The notes: generated by a model not told the origin, from the letters alone. Counted from the stretch's first letter, positions 1-6,217 are shown. The stretch: 6,217 nucleotides of DNA from Prevotellaceae bacterium (GCA_031259655.1 JAIRLF010000249.1:1-6217), one strand, 5' to 3'. Translations and numbers: made by a program.

Positions 1-1019
1 TCTATGATAAACAGCCCGAGCAGGAGCGCTATAATTAAGGATGCGAGAAACTCCGTCGACAAAAGCGTAAACAGCGACCTGTTCGAGGCTCCGCAGACGA
101 CCCGCAAAGCAAGTTCCCGTCGCCGGAGCCGGAACCGGCTAATGAACAGGGTCAAATAGTTGAACAGTGTACACAGAATAAGCAACATACCGACGACGGA
201 AAAGATAATAATATGTCGAAATTTCACATCTCTTTTTACGTTGGGGTCTACATAACGCAAGGAAGTAAGCGGCGTAATGCTCATATGTTTGATTCCCGAA
301 TGTTTGGTTTTATGTTCGTACAGTTTTTTCCTGAACGCTTCGACGTCGACGTCGGGAACAAGTTCTATGAGCGCATGGTCGCCGTACCAGTAGCTCCATT
401 GCGACTGTACGGGTACGCCATTCGCGACTATACCCGACAGCATCAGAATGTCGAACGGATAGTTGCTTCGTTTGGGCAGACTTGTTGTAACCGCGCAAAC
501 AGTATATTCCTTGCCGTACTCTTTAAAACTTTTGCCGAGAGGACTTTCATTTCCGAACCATTGTTTTGCTTTTGCAGCGGTTATCGCAGCGCCTTTACTT
601 GCGGGAATCAGAAAATCCATACTGCCTTCAATGATTTTCACATCAAACATGCTGAAAAACGACGAATCAATACGGACAATATCGACACTTCGCCTGACTC
701 CGTCGAGTTCTATCTGACTTGAGGGCGCCGATGATATCGGTATTGAATTAGCAATTTCGGGAAAAGTAGTTTTGAGGTATCCCGCTAAAGGATACGGAAC
801 TCCTCTCAAAATTTCGGAAGGAGACTCTCCCTGAATACCGACACTGTACATCCTGTCGGCGTTTTTATGAAAACTGTCATACGTCATCTCGTAACGTATC
901 CATAACGCTGCCATCGCAAAACATGCAAACCCGACAGCTAACCCAATGACGCTAACAAGCGTCTGATACTTGTATTTCCACATATTGCGGAAAGCGACTT
1001 TTAAGTAATGTTTGACCAT
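1..1019 (-). CDS. MacB/FtsX-family ABC transporter permease, N-terminal part (runs off left edge)
   Basis: Reading the minus strand from the ATG at 1019 gives 339 codons without a stop, and the frame is still open at base 1, so the gene is cut by the window. Residues about 19-41 form a first membrane segment. Residues about 42-260 are an extracytoplasmic stretch with the MacB_PCD layout (MTYDSFHKNADRMYSV at 45-60, WFGNESPLGKSF at 154-165). Residues about 268-293 form a second membrane segment, followed by RRRELALRVVCGAS (299-312), which matches the conserved R-x-E-[IL]-x-[IL]-R-x-x-x-G-A loop opening an FtsX domain. Bacteroidetes members are usually near 800 residues with two FtsX domains, so less than half is seen. 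Such permeases work with a separate ATPase in efflux or envelope processes; the substrate cannot be told. The upstream DNA is AT-rich with no Shine-Dalgarno; TAAAATTG on the minus strand (1052-1045) is one base off the TAnnTTTG promoter box, a weak hint. Family is secure, role is not. Confidence 0.93.
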   Translation of the reverse strand, partial: MVKHYLKVAFRNMWKYKYQTLVSVIGLAVGFACFAMAALWIRYEMTYDSFHKNADRMYSVGIQGESPSEILRGVPYPLAGYLKTTFPEIANSIPISSAPSSQIELDGVRRSVDIVRIDSSFFSMFDVKIIEGSMDFLIPASKGAAITAAKAKQWFGNESPLGKSFKEYGKEYTVCAVTTSLPKRSNYPFDILMLSGIVANGVPVQSQWSYWYGDHALIELVPDVDVEAFRKKLYEHKTKHSGIKHMSITPLTSLRYVDPNVKRDVKFRHIIIFSVVGMLLILCTLFNYLTLFISRFRLRRRELALRVVCGASNRSLFTLLSTEFLASLIIALLLGLFII

Positions 1020-1094
1020 AATTAGTATATTAAATTTTATTAAACAATTTTATTATAACATCTCTTTTTCGGAAGAAGCGGTAAAAACCTCCTC

Positions 1095-1325
1095 ATTGGC
1101 GTCGACGCCATCGTAATTGGCGTCGACGTCATCGTAATTGGCGTCGACGTCATCGTCATTGGCGTCGACGTCATCGTCATTGGCGTCGACGTCATCGTCA
1201 TTGGCGTCGACGTCATCGTAATTGGCGTTGACGCCATCGTCATTGGCGTCGACGTCATCGTAATTGGCGTCGACGCCATCGTCATTGGCGTCGACGCCGT
1301 CGTCATTGGCGTCGACGCCGTCGTA
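1095..1325. repeat. 21-bp tandem repeat array, 11 copies
   Basis: Eleven consecutive units of exactly 21 bp start at 1095, 1116, 1137, 1158, 1179, 1200, 1221, 1242, 1263, 1284 and 1305, with no indel. Each unit begins ATTGGCG[TC-rich core] around the SalI-like hexamer GTCGAC and ends in TCGTA or TCGTC. The copies vary at only four unit positions: 9 (one T), 14 (T or C), 16 (A or G) and 21 (A or C). Every unit but the seventh has CGTCGACG at its centre; copies 1, 9, 10 and 11 have the perfect 12-bp palindrome GGCGTCGACGCC. A degenerate twelfth unit (ATCGTCGTCGACGATG) follows at 1326-1341. Such an array is typical of a copy-number-variable minisatellite. The 21-bp period equals about two turns of B-DNA, so all palindrome centres would face the same side of the helix, which would suit a binding array, but that is inference. 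Confidence 0.97.
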
Positions 1326-1354
1326 ATCGTCGTCGACGATGTTTCTTTCCGTAT

Positions 1355-1370
1355 GTTTTGCGCGCAAAAC
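1355..1370. other. 16-bp perfect palindrome
   Basis: GTTTTGCGCGCAAAAC is a perfect inverted repeat with no spacer. It lies 15 bp past the end of the tandem array and about 190 bp upstream of the promoter-like box of the CNNM gene. It could be the operator of a dimeric regulator acting on either divergent gene. No T-run follows on either strand, so it is not an intrinsic terminator. Palindrome is seen; function is unknown. Confidence 0.4.
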
Positions 1371-1557
1371 CGTGCGTGTGTAATTCTGTTTAAACCGATA
1401 TGTCCCATTATCATCGTTGCTGTTTTTTTGCGTTTGATTCTTGAAATTTTTCACAAAGGTAAAGCATATTATTTTTTTACGCAAAAAAAAGTTCATTATT
1501 CGGTAAAAAAATTTCGTTTATTTTCCGTCGCGCGAATTACAGTTTGGAAACTTTTCG

Positions 1558-1565
1558 TACATTTG
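1558..1565 (+). promoter_or_regulatory. Probable promoter -7 box (TAnnTTTG) for the CNNM gene
   Basis: TACATTTG matches the Bacteroidetes housekeeping -7 consensus TAnnTTTG exactly and is followed by CAC, a common continuation at such promoters. It ends 24 bp before the ATG at 1590, so transcription starting a few bases downstream would leave a leader of roughly 20 nt. The partner -33 TTG element is weak: TTTG at 1543-1546 is only 11 bp upstream instead of the usual 19 or so, and nothing better stands at the right distance. No Shine-Dalgarno is seen before the ATG, which is normal in this phylum. Confidence 0.55.
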
Positions 1566-1589
1566 CACTGTTAAATTTAGTATAAACAG

Positions 1590-2633
1590 ATGGGAATACT
1601 TATAGGATATTTACTTTTAGCTTTATCGGTATCGTTTTTATGTTCTGTAGCGGAAGCAGTTATATTGTCGATACCTGTTTCGTATGTTAAAACAAAAGTA
1701 TCGCACGGCAGCAAAACAGCGAAAAAACTGATGCGATTTAAAGATGATATCGACAAACCTTTGTCGTCTATTTTGTCGTTGAACACAATTGCGCATACCG
1801 TTGGAGCGGCAGGCGTGGGAGCGCAGGCGACAACGCTGTTCGGAGAAGTTTATTTCGGACTGACCTCGGCGATACTCACTGTTCTGATACTCGTTTTGTC
1901 CGAGATTTTGCCCAAGAGTATAGGGGCGCGCTATTGCAGGGAACTGTCTATGCCGATGACCGCAACGATTAACGTCATGATATACGTTACCTATCCGATA
2001 GTATTGCTTTCGAAGATAATAACCAAAATGGTGTCGGGGCGTAAGGAAAAAGAAACCGTCAGCCGCGAAGAAGTCGGGGTATTAGCCGAGATAGGCGTCG
2101 AAGAGGGCGTGTTTGCCGAGAACGAGAGCAAGATAATCAACAATCTCCTGAAATTGCAACAGATGAAAGTGAATACAATCATGACGCCCCGCACGGTGGT
2201 CATATCCGCCGACGAAAAAACGACATTGAGCGAGTTTATCAATCGTCCGGAAGTTCAACGACATTCGCGTTTTCCGATATACGGCGAAAATATCGATAAT
2301 ATCACCGGTTATGTTCTTAAATTAGATGTTCTCGAAAACCTGACAAAAGGTAAAGACATCGCTCTGGAGAAAATCAAACGTCATATAACCGTCTGCTACG
2401 AAGGCACTACAATACCGAAAATGTTCGATGTTTTGTTGGGCAGCAAAGAGCAAATCGCACTCGTTGTGGACGAATATGGCGGTATGGACGGCATCATCAC
2501 TTTGGAAGACGTTATCGAAACAATATTCGGTCTCGAAATAGTCGACGAAAAAGACGGACAAGCCGATATGCAACAGTTAGCAAAAGATTTATGGGAGAAA
2601 AGAGCAAAATATTTGGATATAGACAAATCTTGA
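1590..2633 (+). CDS. CNNM/DUF21 and CBS-pair membrane protein (hemolysin-related, CorC-like family)
   Basis: The 347-residue product has the CNNM (DUF21) transmembrane domain at residues 1-150, with hydrophobic segments near 3-28, 58-82, 87-110 and 124-146. It contains the family signature SEILPKSIGARY (104-115). A linker (about 155-195, EEVGVLAEIGVEEGVFAENE) leads to a cytoplasmic CBS pair: MTPRTVV at 198-204, RFPIYGENIDNITGYV at 227-242, and VVDEYGGMDGIITLEDVIE at 292-310. CBS pairs in this family bind adenine nucleotides, and relatives are implicated in Mg2+ or Na+ transport; 'hemolysin' is a historical label. The C-terminal CorC_HlyC domain of longer relatives is absent. The ending (MQQLAKDLWEKRAKYL) is what I expect of the short form of about 350 residues, so the protein appears complete. 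The ATG start fits the usual hydrophobic N-terminus and the promoter box 24 bp upstream. The ion is not determinable. It stands alone, with repeat blocks on both sides, and has no visible tie to the division genes downstream. Confidence 0.93.
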   Translation: MGILIGYLLLALSVSFLCSVAEAVILSIPVSYVKTKVSHGSKTAKKLMRFKDDIDKPLSSILSLNTIAHTVGAAGVGAQATTLFGEVYFGLTSAILTVLILVLSEILPKSIGARYCRELSMPMTATINVMIYVTYPIVLLSKIITKMVSGRKEKETVSREEVGVLAEIGVEEGVFAENESKIINNLLKLQQMKVNTIMTPRTVVISADEKTTLSEFINRPEVQRHSRFPIYGENIDNITGYVLKLDVLENLTKGKDIALEKIKRHITVCYEGTTIPKMFDVLLGSKEQIALVVDEYGGMDGIITLEDVIETIFGLEIVDEKDGQADMQQLAKDLWEKRAKYLDIDKS

Positions 2634-2652
2634 ATTTTATGATTATGATTGG

Positions 2653-2771
2653 GATTTACGATTTTAGATTTACGATTTTAGATTGGGCTGACGCCAGCCC
2701 GATTTACAATTTGCAAAGAGACTGGATTTACGATTTTAGATTTACGATTTTAGATTGGGCTGACGCCAGCC
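2653..2771 (+). repeat. Pair of 47-bp direct repeats (copies A and B)
   Basis: Copy A (2653-2699) and copy B (2725-2771) are identical over 47 bp and are offset by 72 bp. Each copy consists of two tandem 14-mers GATTTACGATTTTA followed by GATT and a GC-rich hairpin, GGGCTG-ACGC-CAGCCC in A. In copy B the last base of that hairpin is T (2772) instead of C. The identity indicates a recent duplication or gene conversion. Reading through the block gives an unbroken frame rich in YDFRFTILDWADAS-type peptides, which is a by-product of the repeats and not a gene. Confidence 0.95.
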
Positions 2772-2817
2772 TAATCGCAAATCATAAATCGGGCTGGCGT
2801 CAGCCCAATCTAAAATC
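2674..2817. repeat. Long inverted repeat with REP-like GC-rich palindromes
   Basis: Bases 2674-2714 (41 nt of copy A and its extension) are the reverse complement of 2777-2817 with only two mismatches, and 2674-2700 pairs perfectly with 2791-2817. Copy B also pairs with the same arm: 2746-2771 against 2792-2817, 26 bp perfect, with a 20-nt loop. Nested inside are three short hairpins of the GGGCTG/CAGCCC type at 2685-2700, 2757-2772 and 2791-2806. A transcript crossing from the CNNM gene into rsmH would form a very stable stem here. No T-run follows any stem on either strand, so this is not a canonical intrinsic terminator, although it could slow polymerase or protect an RNA 3' end. The layout recalls REP or MITE-like intergenic elements; no transposase or flanking target duplication is evident. 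Confidence 0.93.
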
Positions 2818-2863
2818 AAAAATCGTAAATCAAAAATCAAAAATCGTAAATCAAAAATCAAAA
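2815..2863 (-). repeat. Heptanucleotide repeat tract, seven units
   Basis: Seven consecutive heptamers, ATCAAAA or ATCGTAA, run up to 14 bp before the rsmH start. On the minus strand they read TTTTGAT and TTACGAT, the same family as the GATTTAC/GATTTTA heptamers that open copies A and B. The tract is therefore the tail of the inverted arm. The order of units (AAA, GTA, AAA, AAA, GTA, AAA, AAA) shows a higher-order 21-bp period. The tract makes the rsmH leader strongly A-rich and free of G:C structure, which may ease ribosome entry. Cyanobacterial heptamer repeats (STRRs) are an analogy, not a claimed homologue. Confidence 0.9.
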
Positions 2864-2877
2864 ATAAAGAAAGATGA

Positions 2878-3786
2878 ATGATGAATAGAGTTTACCATGT
2901 TCCTGCGCTTTTGAGAACGAGTGTTGATGCTCTTGAGATAAAAGCAAATGGAGTTTATGTCGATGCGACATACGGAGGCGGAGGGCATTCGCGCGAAATC
3001 CTGTCGCGTCTCGACGGCGGCAAACTTATTGCTTTCGACCGAGACAGGGATGCCGAAAATAATTTGCCCGACGACAAACGTTTGCTCTTTATACGGAACA
3101 ACTTCCGGTTTATGCGCAATTTCCTGCGATACTACGGTATCGGCAAAGTGGACGGCGTTTTGGCGGATTTGGGCGTGTCCTCGCATCATTTCGACGAAAG
3201 CGAAAGAGGATTTTCGTTCCGTTTCCCCGAATCTTCGCTGGATATGCGCATGGGACAGGATTCGGAACTTACCGCCCGGACTGTCTTAAATACATATCCA
3301 TACGACAAACTCAAACGCGTTTTTCTCGAATATGGAGAAATCAGACAAGCCGGCAAACTTGCAACAGTCATCGTGGATGTACGGGAACGACAGGAATTTG
3401 CTTCGGTCGCCGGTTTGATTGAAGCGATTGATTTTATGATACCGAAATCGGACGGGAAACAATTCCTGTCGAAAGTCTTTCAATCGCTCCGAATAGAGGT
3501 CAACAAGGAAATGACTGCGTTGAAACATTTTTTAGAGCAGACTGTCGACGTTTTAGTTACGGGAGGCAGACTGTCGGTAATTTCGTATCATTCGCTCGAA
3601 GACAGGATGGTCAAAAACTTTATCAGAACCGGCAATGTCGAAGGGCTCAGGTCGAAAGATTTCTACGGTAATGAAATCAGCCCGTTTACCCTTATCACGA
3701 AAAAAGCGCTCGTCCCCGGCGAACCGGAAATCGCCGTCAACAGCCGTTCGAGGAGCGCCAAACTAAGAATAGCAGAAAAGAAATAA
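2878..3786 (+). CDS. rsmH: 16S rRNA (cytosine(1402)-N(4))-methyltransferase RsmH (MraW)
   Basis: RsmH transfers a methyl group from S-adenosylmethionine to N4 of C1402 in the decoding centre of 16S rRNA. The 302-residue length is normal. Visible motifs are YHVPALL at 6-12 (the usual start), the SAM loop DATYGGGGHS at 29-38, the acidic motif FDRDRDA at 53-59, DLGVSSHHFD at 97-106, RGFSFR at 110-115, LDMRM at 121-125, FQSLRIEVN at 201-209, SYHSLEDR at 236-243 (more often SFHSLEDR) and SRSRSAKLRIAEKK at 289-302. The DFYGNEISPF...LITKK segment (261-276) is Bacteroidetes-like. The start could be 2878 or the adjacent ATG at 2881; AAAGAAAG at 2866-2873 is a poor, purine-only ribosome site. The stop overlaps the next start by one base (TAATG). 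The usual upstream partner mraZ is missing. No clear promoter is visible in the repeat-filled 244 bp upstream, so transcription may come from there or from the CNNM gene. Confidence 0.97.
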   Translation: MMNRVYHVPALLRTSVDALEIKANGVYVDATYGGGGHSREILSRLDGGKLIAFDRDRDAENNLPDDKRLLFIRNNFRFMRNFLRYYGIGKVDGVLADLGVSSHHFDESERGFSFRFPESSLDMRMGQDSELTARTVLNTYPYDKLKRVFLEYGEIRQAGKLATVIVDVRERQEFASVAGLIEAIDFMIPKSDGKQFLSKVFQSLRIEVNKEMTALKHFLEQTVDVLVTGGRLSVISYHSLEDRMVKNFIRTGNVEGLRSKDFYGNEISPFTLITKKALVPGEPEIAVNSRSRSAKLRIAEKK

Positions 3787-4106
3787 TGAAAATATTCAAA
3801 CTCATACGAACAATCGCGGGCAGCGACGACGACAGCCTGATAATTTTTATCCGGAAACACTATAAATATATCTTGCTGATTTTCGTTATAATGATATTGT
3901 ACATAAGCAACGGACTGGTTCACGATTTGGAAATCAAACGGCAAAATCAGTTAAAGGAAGAACTGTTGAGAGCCAAAATAAGATACAATACGAAATTGCG
4001 CGAATTTATGGAATCATGCAGTTACAGAAAACTGCTCGAATTATCGGATAAATACGGTCTGGAACTCGAAGAACCGAATACGCCTCCAATCAAAATAGAA
4101 AAATGA
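3786..4106 (+). CDS. ftsL: FtsL-like cell division protein
   Basis: This small protein of 106 residues has the bitopic FtsL plan: a basic cytoplasmic stretch (1-27), one membrane segment (about 28-44, ILLIFVIMILYISNG), a periplasmic helix with heptad character (about 46-78), and a short acidic and proline-containing tail (EEPNTPP, 95-101). In other bacteria FtsL pairs with FtsB and recruits and activates the FtsW-FtsI septal synthase. Sequence similarity within the family is low. The call rests on topology, length, the YISN ending of the membrane segment that I associate with Bacteroidetes FtsL-like proteins, and above all position between rsmH and ftsI. The start codon overlaps the rsmH stop by one base, and its own stop overlaps the ftsI start by four bases (ATGA), so translational coupling is likely. 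The N-terminal SDDDS (13-17) is acidic next to basic residues; nothing else is odd. Confidence 0.85.
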   Translation: MKIFKLIRTIAGSDDDSLIIFIRKHYKYILLIFVIMILYISNGLVHDLEIKRQNQLKEELLRAKIRYNTKLREFMESCSYRKLLELSDKYGLELEEPNTPPIKIEK

Positions 4107-6211
4107 AACGAACAGACAAAATATATAAGTGGACATTGTTCCTTTACCGGTGTTTCTTTGTTTTTGCACTATACTGCATCGCTTTTGCCATGTATATCAT
4201 ATTCGACCCAAAGATACAGAAGGCGGAAAAAAATGCGCGCGAATCGATTATCCGTTCGACAAATGTCCGGCGGGGCGATATCCTGACCGCCGACGGAAAA
4301 CCGCTTGCCTCATATCGTCCCGAATATACTTTGTATACGGATTTCGGCGTGAGAATCGACACCAACTACACCGTAGACGAAAAGAAGGTCAAAACGGGTA
4401 AACACCCCGTGAAATTAGATACTTTCCGTATCAATATATATAAGGAATACGCCAAATTGCTTTCGAAAACGGTGGGAGGAAATGCCGGCGACTATTACAG
4501 AGAATTGTACAATCGCAGGTTAAAGGCGGAAGAAGCGAAGAAATCCGACAGTCGGACAAGTAAAGAATGGTACACCGAAGATATTTTGAAACGCAAAATC
4601 GACGTATTCCAGAGCGACATGATTATCAAAAGCCCGTTCCTGAAAAAGCGGGGACGAAATGTGACAGGTATATACACCAAAGAGACGGGTAGAAAAAGAA
4701 TATATCCTTTAGGCGACGACTTTGCTCATTCCGCCGTCGGGGTTATCGGCGAAGAAACCGTTTCGGGAATCGAAAATATGTATAACGAAGAACTTACAAA
4801 CGGCGACGATGTCCTGACTACAATAGATACGCGAATGCAGGACATTTGCGAAACCGTCTTGCGAGATAAAATCGCCGCAGACCGGCGACTTGTCGGAGGC
4901 GCCATAATAGTGATGGAAGTCGCTACGGGCGACATTAAAGCTATGGCAAATGCAGGCGCATACTACAAAGGCGATTACAGCGACATTCACGACATATACA
5001 ACAACGCAGCCAAGGCGACAATAGAGCCGGGTTCGACTTTCAAAACCGTCTCCCTGATGCTCGCCCTCGAAACCGGAAAAGTCAAACTTTCCGACAAATT
5101 AAGCGCCGAATTTTGGAGAGGACGAAAGATTTCCGACGCTCACGTTACCGACACTGTGATGACCGTCTCGCGGATAATCGAACAGTCGAAGAACGCCGGC
5201 GCCGGAAATATGGTCGACAAGGCTTTCGACCGCAGTACCGACAAGTTTATACGTGCAATCAATAACCTCAAACTGTTCGACCGAATAGAAAGAATGGACG
5301 AGACGCTGCCCTCGATAAACAAAGCTGTGACTGATAAATCGATATTGAATATTTCGCACGGCTATCAGGTGAAATTCGCCCCGATTCACACCTTGAGGTT
5401 CTACAACGCTATAGCAAACAATGGCGTAATGCTCGAACCGAGACTTGTTCGCGGCTTGGTCAGGCGTACAACCGGCGAAACCGAAATATTCAAGCCGAAG
5501 ACGCTCAACAAGGCAATATGTTCGAAATCGACATTAGATTCGGTTCAATTAGTCTTGTCGCGAGTTGTAGGACGAGGTTCCGCATGGCGAATTGCCGGCA
5601 GCCCGTATGGAATCGCCGGAAAAACAGGAACAGCGGAAATCTGGCTCGAAGATGTAAACTCTTACAAAACCGCCGCCGGCAAACGCGAAATATCCAGTTT
5701 TTGCGGTTATTTCCCTCAGAAAAACCCGAAATATTCCTGCATAGTAGCGCTCTATACAAAATTTCTCGACTCGACGACGATGAAAGTGTTTTCGGCAAGC
5801 TCGACCGCCGTACCCCTGTTCCGTAAAGTGTCGGACAAAATATACGCCCTCTATCTCGACAAAGAATTTCCATACGCCGACGCTATAATCACTATGCCCG
5901 AGGTAAAAAACACTCAAGGAAAAAACCTCTCAATTATATCGGAAGAACTTGATTTGCCGATTCCCGACGACGAACATGACTGGGTCAAAGTGAATACCTC
6001 AGACAGACAATTGCAGATTTCCGAACTTTCGCTGAAAAAAGGAATCGTTCCGGATGTCGCAGGTATGGGTTTGCGCGATGCCGTGCTCCTGCTCGAAAAC
6101 AGAGGACTGCAAGTGTCATACTCCGGTCTCGGAACAGTTGTCAAACAGTCGCCCGAACAGGGCGCGCCATATAACCACGGTCAAAAAATCCACTTAACGC
6201 TTGAGAATTGA
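4103..6211 (+). CDS. ftsI: Septal peptidoglycan transpeptidase FtsI (class B PBP) with C-terminal PASTA domain
   Basis: FtsI cross-links septal peptidoglycan in the periplasm as partner of FtsW. The 702-residue protein has a short cytoplasmic N-terminus, a membrane anchor at about 11-34, and a dimerisation/pedestal region opening with VRRGDILTADGKPLAS (55-70). The transpeptidase domain spans about 235-575. All three active-site motifs are visible: SxxK as S311-T-F-K314 (nucleophile Ser311), SxN as S362-K-N364, and KTG as K507-T-G509 in AGKTGTAEIW. The stretch ISHGYQVKFAPIHTLRFYNA (417-436) and then IANNG is the conserved segment between SxN and KTG. The C-terminus carries one clear PASTA domain (about 645-702: VPDVAGMGLRDAVLLLENRG, then VVKQSPEQGA) and possibly a degenerate one before it (about 598-640). 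Length and PASTA tail fit Bacteroidetes FtsI. The start ATG overlaps the ftsL stop by four bases. The stop is six bases before the window end; murE would be the expected neighbour. The protein appears complete and active. Confidence 0.97.
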   Translation: MKRTDKIYKWTLFLYRCFFVFALYCIAFAMYIIFDPKIQKAEKNARESIIRSTNVRRGDILTADGKPLASYRPEYTLYTDFGVRIDTNYTVDEKKVKTGKHPVKLDTFRINIYKEYAKLLSKTVGGNAGDYYRELYNRRLKAEEAKKSDSRTSKEWYTEDILKRKIDVFQSDMIIKSPFLKKRGRNVTGIYTKETGRKRIYPLGDDFAHSAVGVIGEETVSGIENMYNEELTNGDDVLTTIDTRMQDICETVLRDKIAADRRLVGGAIIVMEVATGDIKAMANAGAYYKGDYSDIHDIYNNAAKATIEPGSTFKTVSLMLALETGKVKLSDKLSAEFWRGRKISDAHVTDTVMTVSRIIEQSKNAGAGNMVDKAFDRSTDKFIRAINNLKLFDRIERMDETLPSINKAVTDKSILNISHGYQVKFAPIHTLRFYNAIANNGVMLEPRLVRGLVRRTTGETEIFKPKTLNKAICSKSTLDSVQLVLSRVVGRGSAWRIAGSPYGIAGKTGTAEIWLEDVNSYKTAAGKREISSFCGYFPQKNPKYSCIVALYTKFLDSTTMKVFSASSTAVPLFRKVSDKIYALYLDKEFPYADAIITMPEVKNTQGKNLSIISEELDLPIPDDEHDWVKVNTSDRQLQISELSLKKGIVPDVAGMGLRDAVLLLENRGLQVSYSGLGTVVKQSPEQGAPYNHGQKIHLTLEN

Positions 6212-6217
6212 AACGCC

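Larger units (their letters stand above)
1020..1589. other. Divergent intergenic region between permease and CNNM gene
   Basis: This 570-bp gap separates two divergently transcribed genes. From left to right it holds an AT-rich leader for the permease (1020-1070), a 21-bp tandem repeat array (1095-1325) with a decayed edge to about 1346, a 16-bp palindrome (1355-1370), an AT-rich stretch with long A and T runs (about 1420-1530) and a promoter-like box (1558-1565). I see no tRNA, rRNA or recognisable small RNA. Several reading frames stay open across it, but only because the 21-bp unit has no stop codon in those frames and its length is a multiple of three. I do not accept any of them as a gene. 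Confidence 0.8.

Noticed and set aside
213..722. Plus-strand 169-codon frame
   Set aside because: It is antisense to the permease, whose minus-strand frame is open over the full 1019 bases with clear MacB/FtsX motifs.
1095..1325. CRISPR array
   Set aside because: Units are contiguous 21-mers with no variable spacers, and no cas genes are present.
1040..1414. Minus-strand frame encoding Ser/Thr-Pro-Met repeats (STPMTMT)
   Set aside because: It is another frame of the 21-bp array, which lacks stops in several frames. There is no recognisable start region or domain, and it overlaps the equally open Asp-rich frame.
1353..1574. Plus-strand 73-codon frame ending just before the CNNM gene
   Set aside because: It spans AT-rich promoter DNA and the TAnnTTTG box, shows no domain, and is an extension of the repeat-driven open frame.
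2705..2713. Promoter for rsmH at TACAATTTG
   Set aside because: It has three bases instead of two between TA and TTTG and lies inside the repeat element about 165 bp upstream of rsmH, so the match is too weak to call.
2674..2817. Intrinsic terminator for the CNNM gene
   Set aside because: Stems are strong, but no run of T follows any of them on the plus or minus strand; the downstream bases on the plus strand are A-rich.
2591..2881. Plus-strand 96-codon frame with YDFRFTILDW and NQKSKI repeats
   Set aside because: It starts inside the CNNM gene and is generated by the heptamer and hairpin repeats. Low-complexity peptides of this kind are a typical mis-annotation of such repeats.

Overview
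The window looks like chromosomal DNA of a Bacteroidota (Bacteroidetes) bacterium, probably of the order Bacteroidales. Three things point there. The rsmH - short FtsL-like protein - PASTA-tailed FtsI trio has the form and tight packing usual in that phylum. The partial permease on the other strand is of the MacB/FtsX type that this phylum carries in many copies. A TAnnTTTG box, the Bacteroidetes -7 promoter element, lies just upstream of one gene. No species can be named from the sequence.

Layout. Bases 1-1019 (minus strand) hold the N-terminal 339 residues of a MacB/FtsX-type ABC transporter permease that runs off the left edge. Bases 1020-1589 are a 570-bp divergent intergenic region. It contains eleven in-register copies of a 21-bp tandem repeat, a 16-bp perfect palindrome and a promoter-like element. 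Bases 1590-2633 (plus) encode a complete CNNM/CBS-domain membrane protein. Bases 2634-2877 are filled by a second, unrelated repeat block: two 47-bp direct copies, an inverted copy, GC-rich hairpins resembling REP palindromes, and heptanucleotide repeats. Bases 2878-6211 (plus) are the head of a division and cell-wall (dcw) cluster: rsmH, an ftsL-like gene and ftsI, overlapping by 1 and 4 bases. Only six bases follow ftsI; murE would be the usual next gene but is outside the window.

How the genes relate. RsmH methylates 16S rRNA, FtsL is a bitopic divisome scaffold protein, and FtsI is the septal transpeptidase. The overlapping stops and starts imply one transcript and probable translational coupling. 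The CNNM protein (likely ion transport) and the permease (export or envelope function) have no evident link with division. mraZ, normally directly upstream of rsmH, is not present; the CNNM gene and the repeat block occupy its place.

I found no convincing new multi-gene system. The least explained material is the two repeat blocks, which flank the CNNM gene on both sides.
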